Assembly (NCBI GenBank): GCA_963693365.1
Contig: CAVNZM010000003.1
Span: forward strand, 2,976,001 to 3,040,000
Length of the DNA stretch: 64,000 nucleotides
Origin: Amoebidium appalachense
Lineage: Eukaryota > Ichthyosporea
Direction of reading: 5' to 3'
The notes under the pieces are model-generated. The model was not told where the DNA came from. It saw only the letters and a list, made by a program, of their open reading frames with translations, and did not search any database. Position numbers and translations under genes: made by a program. Every line of letters begins with the position of its first letter. The first letter of the stretch is position 1. Of the stretch, positions 56,183 through 64,000 are shown piece by piece.

Positions 56183-58269
56183 GCTATAGGGGTTAGCTAA
56201 CAACTGGCTGGCAGGGGCGAGAGAATTCCCGACATCGATTACACGGCGCAGGAGGTCGAGACGTGGGGGGAGGTGTTCCGGGGGCTGACGGCGCTGTACC
56301 CCACCCATGCCTGCAAGGAGCACAGGCGGGTGTTCCCCCTGCTGCAGGAGTACTGCGGGTACAACGACCAGAGCATCCCCCAGCTACAGGCCGTGTCGGA
56401 GTTCCTGAAACGTAGGCACACACACACACACACACGCACACACACACACACAACCTGTGTAAAACCGCAACCGTGAACAAACTGCATGCTCACTGCCAGC
56501 TCCCTTTAGCCTTGCACACCGTGTTCTGAAGGCTCCTTCGGTCGGCAATTGCCGTCCCCCTCCCCCTCTTTTAAGGGATCAAAGATTCCACCCGTTGGAG
56601 ATCCAAGGTAATCCGTAATGATGGTCTCTGTTTAAGTGTCTTCCCGTGTATACGACATCCAATGCACATGCACCCTGTCAATACGACATAGCACATGCTC
56701 CTGCCAATACGACATAGCACATGCCCCCTGCCAATACGACATAGCACATGCCCCCTGCCAATACGACATAGCACATGCCCCCTGCCAATACGACATAGCA
56801 CATGGCCCCTGCCAATACGACATAGCACATGCCCCTTAATACGACATAGCACATGCCCCTTAATACGACATAGCACATGCCCCTTAATACGACATAACAC
56901 ATGCCCCCTCACACCGTGTGTTTCAGGCTGCACGGGGTTCCGCCCTGCGGCCAGTGGCTGGGCTGCTGTCGTCACGTGACTTCCTCAACGGGCTGGCCTT
57001 CCGCACATTCCACAGCACGCAGTACATCCGCCACCACAGCAAGCCCCTCTACACCCCCGAGCCCGACGTGTGCCACGAGCTGCTGGGCCACGTGCCGCTG
57101 TTTGCCGACCCAGACTTTGCCGAGTTCAGCCAGGAGATTGGATTGCTGAGTCTGGGTGTCAGTGATGACGCCATAGAGCGCCTGGCCACGGTAGGGGGGG
57201 GGGAGAGGGGAGGGGGGTGTGGGTGGGTGTGGGGACTGGGGAAGGGGGGTAGAGGGGTGGGGGAGGAGGGGAGAGAAAGGGGTGTGCGTGTATTGGGGGG
57301 GGGGGAGGGGGGTCAAGGGGTGTTTGTGCGCATGGGTGTGAGTCGGTGTGGTGTCGGGCAGGAGGGTAGTGTGTTTGTGCGCGCGCGCGTGTGTGTGTGT
57401 GTGTGGGGGAGGGGGGGGGGGGGGAGGAGGGGGGGGGGGCAGGAACACGGGCTAGGGAGGGAGGGCAGGGGGTAGGGGCTATGTATGTGTGCTCTTTTTG
57501 TGGTGGTGGTGTGTGTGTGTGGGTGGGTGGAGGGGGGGGGGGGGGGGGAGGCCAGGAACGCGGGGCGGGGTAGGGAGGGAGGGCAGGGGGTAGGGGCTAC
57601 GTATGTGTGCTCTTTTTGTGGTGTGTGGGTGGGTGGGTGGGTGGGTGGGTGGGTGGGGGGGGGGGGGGGGGGAGGGGGTGAGGGAAGAGGCTAAACGGGG
57701 AGAATGTGTGTGCACGGTTTGTGTGGACTGCAAGGGATCACCATTTGTGTGCTGACTGGGGGCGCAGAACTATTGGTTCACGGTGGAGTTCGGGCTGTGC
57801 AAGGAGGGGGGCCATGTGCGGGCCTATGGGGCCGGGCTGCTGTCGTCGTTTGGGGAGCTGCAGTACTGCATCAGCGACAAGCCCGAGCTCAGGCCGTACG
57901 AGCCCAGCACGGTGGCGGCCACCAAGTACCCCATCACCATGTACCAGCCAGTCTACTACGTGGCAGAGAACTTTGAGGATGCAAAGCGCAAGCTCAGGTA
58001 AAGGGGTGCCTGCAGGGGGGGGGGGGGGGGGGGGGGGGGGAGGATGAGTTGGGGGCAAAGACACTGACCCGTGGGTGGGTGCACGCAGGGAGTTTGGCAA
58101 GACGCTGAGCCGGCCGTTCACGCTGCGCTACAATGCCTACACGGAGAGTGTGGAGGTGCTGGACACACAGGGCCACATCACACGGCTGGCCCATGCCATC
58201 AGGAGCGACATGGCCGTGCTGGTAGATGCCATGGACCGCTTGGGCATGGCCCACGGTGACGTCATGTGA
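54866..58269 (+). CDS. PAH: phenylalanine-4-hydroxylase (nine exons, one apparent frame change)
   Basis: Tetrahydrobiopterin-dependent conversion of phenylalanine to tyrosine in the cytosol. Exons: 54866-54928, 55370-55513, 55659-55785, 55868-55926, 56032-56129, 56215-56411, 56927-57190, 57768-57997, 58089-58269. All have GT..AG borders and total 1363 bp. Exons 2-3 encode the N-terminal ACT domain (ISHIES-like SHIESRPS). Exons 5-9 encode the catalytic domain, with [32 protein letters not shown] (two iron His) and [10 protein letters not shown] (iron Glu). The length of about 453 residues fits animal PAH (about 452). The total is one base over a multiple of three. The extra base lies in exon 7 between CTGFR and [10 protein letters not shown] (ccgccctgcgg, about 56941-56947). 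The tail differs from the animal tetramerisation helix. Animal-type PAH is clearly favoured over tryptophan or tyrosine hydroxylase by length only. Confidence 0.93.
56141..56179. repeat. G tract in a PAH intron
   Basis: About 38 G beginning 12 bases after the donor at 56130. Confidence 0.95.
56650..56908. repeat. 27-bp minisatellite in PAH intron 6
   Basis: About nine units of aatacgacatagcacatgcc plus cccctgcc. The first six are at 26-27 bp steps (56679, 56705, 56732 and on). The last three are shortened to about 24 bp (ttaatacgac..). The array ends just before the acceptor at 56926. Confidence 0.92.
57191..57680. repeat. G-rich intronic repeat
   Basis: Intron 7 of PAH is almost pure G with GT/GA. 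A unit of about 120 bp carrying agggagggagggcagggggtaggggct and gtatgtgtgctctttttgtgg occurs twice (about 57450 and 57570). Confidence 0.85.
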
Positions 58270-58310
58270 GTCCATTCTGACGTCATGTGAGTGGATTATG
58301 ACGTCATGTG
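58258..58310. promoter_or_regulatory. three CRE repeats over the PAH stop codon
   Basis: TGACGTCATGTG occurs at 58258-58269, 58278-58289 and 58299-58310, about 20 bp apart. The first supplies the last codons and the TGA stop of PAH. TGACGTCA is the consensus bZIP/CREB octamer. The site could regulate PAH from downstream or be a small tandem duplication. Confidence 0.6.
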
Positions 58311-58529
58311 GGCCCAGCCATAGGCGCCACCCATGTACAAAGAGATATTTATAGGACCTCTCATGCCAGTGTAGCGGACATGGTTGGGCCAAGGCTCAGA
58401 TAGTGTTGGCACGTGCAGGCCACGGGTGGAGAGTGTTTTTGGGTGGGTCCGAGACTGGTCCCCTTGACGCAACACAAACACATGCATTGTAAACTGGTCT
58501 CATAGGTGCACCGTGCACATGTACTTCTC

Positions 58530-58540
58530 TAATAAATATC
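58530..58540 (+). terminator. polyadenylation signal of PAH
   Basis: An aataaa within ctaataaatatc lies about 265 bp after the stop and is the first good signal on this strand. Confidence 0.55.
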
Positions 58541-58591
58541 ACCATACCACAGTAACCAGTGTCAGCCTGCAATTTGCCATGCTGTTTCTCC

Positions 58592-58624
<33 letters not shown>

Positions 58625-59541
58625 ACCACCACCACCCACCCACCCACCCCCACCCCAACCCCCCCAACCCAAACACACCCACCCGCCTACCCACGCACAC
58701 ACACACACACATACACACACACACACTCACACATGCACATGGATGCTGTGGCTTATAGCGCCTGTATGGTGCATAGTTGTGCTGTGGCATGCACGGCCCA
58801 CACCATGAATGCAGCAGATAGCCCATGCACTGTGCCTGGCTGGAAGGACCGCAAAGGCCCATCGTGATTGGTCAAGATCCACAAAGGGCAGTGAATGGGC
58901 ACTGGGTCACCACACCGTTAACCAATGGTTTTTGCACACAGGTGGTAAACGTCCTAATATCTGGAAAGAAGAATTTTTTTTTTTGTGACTGTGGGATTGA
59001 TGTTTCGAGGTTTCTTTTCACTTTGCATACATACCAACATAACACATGAAAACCACACATATCAATTGATTGTGTTCTTTCAGTGCCGCCATGACATGAT
59101 ACCCGAGCACAAGTCACGTGGTTCTTGCTAGACACCCAGTACGTGTGATACTATGCGGCACACTTGAGATCGTGTCTTCTTGCCATTTGGCTCTTGGCCA
59201 TTGATCCCATGCTCTTTAGCAGCATAAAGGTTAAGTACCAGCCACCTCATTTCAACTGCCAGCCCTACCGTCCTGGTACGATTGTTACTTTTAGCGTCTC
59301 CAAGAAAATGGTCTTTCTTACTCTCACGGGTGTTATGGGGCCTCAAGTATGCCCGTCTATTTTAATCTCACTGTACAGCTAAAAGGTTGCAGTCTAATCA
59401 TACACGTTGAAGCAGCACCACAACAGTGCAATGGCCAATAGAATTCTGCCACACCCGCTGGGTGCCTAGTGCTCATTGGTTCCTATCTATCTAGTCCATA
59501 CGTGCATATTCGTCCGATGATTCGTAATTCTTAGCAAGGTG
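58541..59541. other. intergenic spacer between convergent genes
   Basis: A C tract (about 58592-58624) with CCACCC and (CA)n repeats up to 58735, then mixed DNA without a supported gene. It separates the 3' ends of PAH and the glycosyltransferase. Confidence 0.5.
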
Positions 59542-60432
59542 CTAGTGCTCCCACAGGGGGGGCACCAGTTCTGTGCCCGTGTGCATCTGGTAGACCCATC
59601 TATGCCCCCTTGGCACATTGTGCATCTCGCCCAGCACGGCCCTGCACAGGTACACCCGCCCACACGTGTGGCCTGCCGCCGGCCTCAGCTCTCTGCGGGG
59701 GTGGTCGTGCAGGTGGCAGCGCTGGTCCGGGTCCAGCACCCAGCCCACACACAGCGCCGCCGCCTCGCAGGCCCTTGCACAGTCGGCCGGGGTGGCGGCC
59801 AGCAGGCTTGCATAGGGCTGGCCCACCAGCGTGTGGTTTGTGGCCCGCCACAGCGTGTCGTTGCGCTCAGAGGCCCCGGCACCCAGCTGCAGGGTGCGCA
59901 GATAGCCCATGTCCACATACTGGCCCAGCTGGGCGGCATGCTGCTCGGCCTGCATTGGAGGGGGGTTAGTGGCTGCATGGCACAGCGTGCAAGGGGCATG
60001 CAGATACCTGCCACTGCTGGTGTGCTGGACGGCGAGGGAGTGTGTGCTGTGTGTGCCTGTGTGTGTGCGCGCATCTATACTTGCATGTGTGCGTGCATGT
60101 GTGCACACGTGCCCGACTGTTCTCGCTAGCCTGTACGCAAGCACACACATGGGTGTTTGTGTCTATGTGTGCCCCGTGCATGCGTGCTTGTGAGAATGTG
60201 TGTACCAGTTCAGTGGTGTGTATGCATGTTGCTGTGGGTGGCATGGCCCTGCTATTTTGTGCCTGCAAACAGTCCCAGCATGGGCACTCCCGACACGTGT
60301 CTATGCACGGCCATGCCATGTGCTGCCTGTGTGTGTGTGTGTGCAACCTGTGATGCATGGTGTATGTGTGTTCATAGGTTGCACACACACAGACACACAC
60401 CTGCAGCATGCATCACAGGTTGCACAAACGTA

Positions 60433-60468
<36 letters not shown>

Positions 60469-60914
60469 CAACACACACACATACCATCGCGCAGTATGCT
60501 TCATAGGTCACGCGTGCACGCGGCGCGCACACACACACGCATACACACATCAGCACGCAGCAGGCATCATGCGTTACTTGCGCACACACACCTCGGTGGC
60601 ATGCATGATAGGCTGAACCCATCCACCCAACCACCCAACCCACCCACCCACCCACCCACCCACCCACACACACACATGATGCATGGTGAGAACGAGTGTG
60701 TGTGTGTATGCAACCGATAATACATGCTGCAGAGGTGTGTGTGTGTGTGCTTGGGGGCACAACCTATGATGTGTGCAAGCGTGCTGATAGTGTGTGTGTG
60801 TATGTATTTGTATGTGCGACCTAAGAAGGGTGATAGGTGTTGTGTGCGTGCATGCATGCGTGCGTGTGTGTGTGTGTGCATGCAACCTATCATGCATGCT
60901 GCTGGTGTGTGTTT

Positions 60915-60946
<32 letters not shown>

Positions 60947-62976
60947 TTGTGTGTTGTGTGTGTGTGTGTGTGTGCGCGCACGCGCGCGCGTACGTGTGTG
61001 TGTGTCATGTGTTTTTGCCCTCACCTGGTACAGGCCCAGCATCTGGTGGGGGGCCATCTTGTGGTGGCTGACTGGCCGCATGCATGGCCCTATGGCCGGC
61101 CACCGTGGCCCTCCAGTAAAGTCGTCGGGCAGCTTGTAGTTGAAGACGTCAAAGGGCGTCAGGTGCACCCCGTGGTCTCGCAGGCACAGGGACACCCGTA
61201 CGTCCCCAAACATGCACGTGCGGTACCTCTTGGCGCACCCCTCGATGGCCGTGCCATTGGCAAACACCGCCTGCTGGCCCAGTCAGCCACCAGCCACATC
61301 CCCAACACACAGACGCGTCCCCAGCACACACTTGGGCAACCCACAGCCAAAGAAACACGCACGTGAGGCCCGGTTGCATGTGCACAGACCAACAACACTC
61401 ATACACAACACGGTCACTTGCATGCCCTCTGGCGCTCCGGAGGAGCACACGGGGGGGGGGGGGGGAGGTGGGAGCGGTGCACCTGCAATTGCATGCATAC
61501 ACGACACGACACACTGGTATTCGTAGCAACATGCACACCACAGACAGACAAAGACATGACACATACACACACAGGGACACAGCGGTGCCATGTACAAATT
61601 TGCACACAGCATACAGACACACACACCAACAAAATGCACTTACATACGCACAAAGACACACAACGACATAAGCGCACACATACACGAAGCATACACACAG
61701 ACACAAGGACACGGCAGCACAGGCCCACACAGCATACAGACACACACAAGGAGGCAGCAGCACACACCCACCTTCATGGTAGCCCGAGACAGCAGTATGC
61801 CCGACCCCCCGTGGGCAAAGCGGGGGCCCTGACCGTACTCTGTGACGCCGTCACAGCCCACAAACTTAGTACCGGCACCCATGTAGAGGGCGTCATTGGG
61901 GTTCTTGTCGGCCACAAAGTGCAGCAGGTTGTCCACGTAGACGTACGTGTCGTCGTCCACCATCAGGTACCAGTCCGCACTCGGGTACTTGGAGTGCAGC
62001 TGGTGGAACCCTGCAGTCCCCCTCAGTCCCCACTTCCCCGCTCCCATCCAACCACAGGCACACGTGGGTACACATAAACAATTTTGCACGACCACAAGGA
62101 CACGGGCAAAGGTCCCCCTCCCCACCATCCTCTACACACACACACACACACACACACAACACACACACACACACACACGCACAACCATAGGACTCCAATA
62201 CACACACACACACACACACACACACAACACAAAGATGCACACACACGCACACGCACAGGCACAGACACCTACTTGCGCGCAATACACATTTTGTTTGCTT
62301 GTATGTATCCCACAGCCGAGTTTTATGCCAAGGCTGCCCCTCGGCCACCCCACCATACCACTTGTCCCGCCCCTTCACTCCTTGTTCCCGCCACCTACCC
62401 GGTATGTTCTTCACCCCCTCTTCCCCCCCACCTACCCGGTATGTTCTTGAGGGCGTCGTTCTTCCAGCCATCTGTGTCCTCTATCTTGCTGGCCGAGTCT
62501 ACCCCGACCTTCTGCTTGGCCAGCCCGTCCTGGCCCGACAGCACATCATTGACCACCAGCCCGCCCACCTCGCTCTGCCGGTCGCCTATGACCAGCACGT
62601 TGCTGAAGGCCCCCAGCCACGTGTGCTGCAGCACGGGCAGCCGCACGGCCGCCACGTCGCCGCCCGTCTTGAGAGCCACGGCAAAGCGCCCCAGCACCTC
62701 CTTGCGCTCGGCCTGCAGCCGCTGCTGGTCGTGCCCGGCCAGCACGCGCTGGTGCACGGCAAGCTGCTGGGCCGACGCACGCGCAGGCACGTCCGGAGGG
62801 GGAGCGCGGTGGACCACAGGCACGCGGGCAAGCAGGGCCGACGAGGTGTGTGCTGGCAGCAGCTCGAAGAACACGAGTAGGGCAAGCACAAGGAGCACCC
62901 CGTAGCGCACCACTTGTGCTAGCGCCACGCAGCGCTTGGCCCGCTGGGGCTCTCCCGCCAGCAGCCCCGGGGGCAT
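59542..62976 (-). CDS. GT31/fringe-like type II membrane glycosyltransferase with PAN-like tail
   Basis: Exons 62976-62436, 62010-61772, 61270-61025 and 59949-59542 join in phase (1434 bp, 477 residues plus TAG). After a short basic cytosolic N terminus comes one membrane anchor (VVRYGVLLVLALLVFFELL, about residues 22-40), so a Golgi type II enzyme is expected. The catalytic part has WYLMVDDDTYVYVDNL with the metal-binding DDD, GGSGILLSRA, a GDVRVSLCLRDHGVHLTP segment and PVSHHKMAPHQM. These fit the fringe/core-1 beta-1,3-galactosyltransferase group of family GT31. The acceptor sugar cannot be told. Exon 4 has a Cys pattern like PAN/apple domains (ADCARACEAAALCVGWV, then CHLHDH and CGRVYLC). 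An in-frame upstream ATG at 63108 would add 44 residues. I chose 62976 because the anchor then lies near the N terminus. Confidence 0.82.
60040..61015. repeat. intronic GT/CA/CCCA microsatellite block
   Basis: Intron 3 of the glycosyltransferase holds (TGTGCA)n, (CA)n, a (CCAC/CCCA)n tract at about 60625-60665 and (TG)n. The phrase tgcaacct(a/g)t(g/c)atg..atgctgc or its complement recurs at about 60340, 60405, 60760 and 60885, marking a diverged higher-order repeat. Confidence 0.8.
61450..61466. repeat. G tract in glycosyltransferase intron 2
   Basis: A run of 15 or so G within CA-rich intron DNA. Confidence 0.85.
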
Positions 62977-63700
62977 AATGAAGACTGTAGACAGGCAAAA
63001 TAGAGCGCGTGAAGGATGCCCAGTAGTGGGCCAAGAGGCACCAAGTGGGATAGGGTCAGGCACCAAGTGAACCAAGAAACAGGGGGCGTGTGGGTGGGTG
63101 TAGGTCACTGAAGGTGCACAGCATATGTGATAGCTGCCGGTTTGCGTATGACAAAAAAAAACACTCTAACGTTTCTTTGTGTGTTGCGCCTTCTGGCTGC
63201 ACAGTCTGACAGTGATGCGTGTTGTGAGGACCGTATACAGGGACTGCATGCCCAGCTGCGAAGTTGTGTGTGCCTGTGCTGTGTGCCCGGCTGTGTGCCC
63301 GAGTGCAGGAGCGGCTGTGAGCATCTGATCGGCCGGGTGGCGGCCAAGGCCTCCTTCCTCCCTCTATCCGGATCCTGAGGCCTTTGGACTTGGTGGTTGG
63401 ATCGCATTCCGAATTAAACCGCTGGATGCTGATTGGCTAACGTAGTTTATCCGGCGTGCAGCCATTGGTCAGTGTTTATGCATGCCCATATATGGCTACA
63501 TACACAAACGAGCCTGGCGGCCGCGGCCCTGCCCCTGCAGCCGGGCAGCTCTGGTTGGCACCAACTGTGGGCTGACTGGTATACGGGTCCAACCTGCACT
63601 TTATTGTATGAGCTTGTCCTTGGCAAAATGGCCTTACTAGCTCACACAGCCAATGATTTTGACAAACGTGCCTTGAAACACAACTGGTGTTCCGATTTAG
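62977..63700. other. upstream region of the glycosyltransferase
   Basis: Inverted and direct CCAAT-type words (gattggctaac at about 63430, cattggtcag at about 63463) could serve a minus-strand promoter. No other gene is supported. Confidence 0.35.

Positions 63701-63764
<64 letters not shown>
63701..63764. repeat. 64-bp C tract
   Basis: The longest homopolymer in the window, followed by C-rich DNA to 63830. Confidence 0.97.
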
Positions 63765-63766
<2 letters not shown>

Positions 63767-63839
63767 CCCGGCCAACTTGCGGCCCTCCCCTTACCCCCCT
63801 CCCCACCCTCCGCCCGCCCACCACTCCCACCCCCATCAG

Positions 63840-64000
63840 ATGAGCACCCCAGCCCAGGGCAGATTCGCTGTCGCCCGTTTATTTGGATGTAGTGTTGTGG
63901 ACCGGTCGGCACCGTTGCAAGGGTCACTTGCCAAAAGTAAAAGTCATGTGCAGTGTGGGAAGTCCAATTTGCCCCCACGTCTGTGCACCCAGAGCCAGTT
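63840..64000. other. window edge, nothing recognised
   Basis: Mixed DNA without a supported frame. Confidence 0.3.

Noticed and set aside
56837-56900. TAATACGAC words resembling a phage T7 promoter
   Set aside because: The match ends after nine bases and belongs to the minisatellite unit.
56679-56905. 27-bp repeated array as a CRISPR
   Set aside because: Units are contiguous without unique spacers and lie in a eukaryotic intron.
57385-57420. G-quadruplex cluster as a specific regulatory element
   Set aside because: G tracts are so common in this window that no single one can be singled out.

Overview
The window comes from the nuclear genome of an intron-rich eukaryote. It holds spliced genes with GT..AG introns, three kinds of LTR retrotransposon, satellites, and a very heavy load of (CA/GT)n and poly-G/poly-C tracts. 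The phenylalanine hydroxylase is animal-like over its whole length, and a KDM4-type JmjC domain is present. A unicellular holozoan or another opisthokont-like protist is my best guess, but the sequence does not settle the species. I saw no rRNA, tRNA or CRISPR.

Layout. 1-3848: probable gene-less interior and 3' LTR of a retroelement, dense in ACGAA. 3849-7366: a GC-rich block with two virus-like reading frames, one cut at its 5' end by the LTR and one with an in-frame stop, followed by a CCAAT-box array and a CRE palindrome. 7749-14770: a 416-bp tandem duplication, a 29-bp minisatellite, a 183-bp satellite of about nine units, and kilobases of GT/GA/G microsatellite. 14990-16180: an AT-rich island full of TATTGGCAATA-like words. 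16897-21323: a non-autonomous LTR element with an almost perfect initiator-tRNA primer site. 22217-22944: a solo Ty3/gypsy LTR. 23689-24090: a TTAA-flanked MITE.

24741-41288 is the most interesting stretch. Islands of a TGGATATCCA-like palindromic word sit at both ends and in the introns between. They surround (a) a minus-strand gene resembling the C-terminal part of KDZ/Plavaka-type transposases, (b) a plus-strand KDM4-like JmjC dioxygenase and (c) a plus-strand five-exon gene of unknown function with an acidic tail. An inverted pair of about 33 bp lies near the outer edges. I propose one large composite DNA transposon carrying a chromatin-modifying enzyme. An intact, young Ty1/copia element (34725-39653) sits inside the last exon of gene (c).

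43437-51802: a complete young Ty3/gypsy chromovirus on the minus strand, with nearly identical LTRs and a pol broken by several single-base frame changes. 51808-54860: GA/GT repeats, an inverted-repeat element and a perfect 50-bp tandem duplication. 54866-58269: a nine-exon phenylalanine hydroxylase gene with one apparent +1 frame change. 59542-62976: a four-exon GT31/fringe-like type II membrane glycosyltransferase on the minus strand. The window ends with a 64-bp C tract.

The two housekeeping genes on the right show no functional link to each other. The left two thirds is accessory DNA shaped by repeated insertion of mobile elements into one another.
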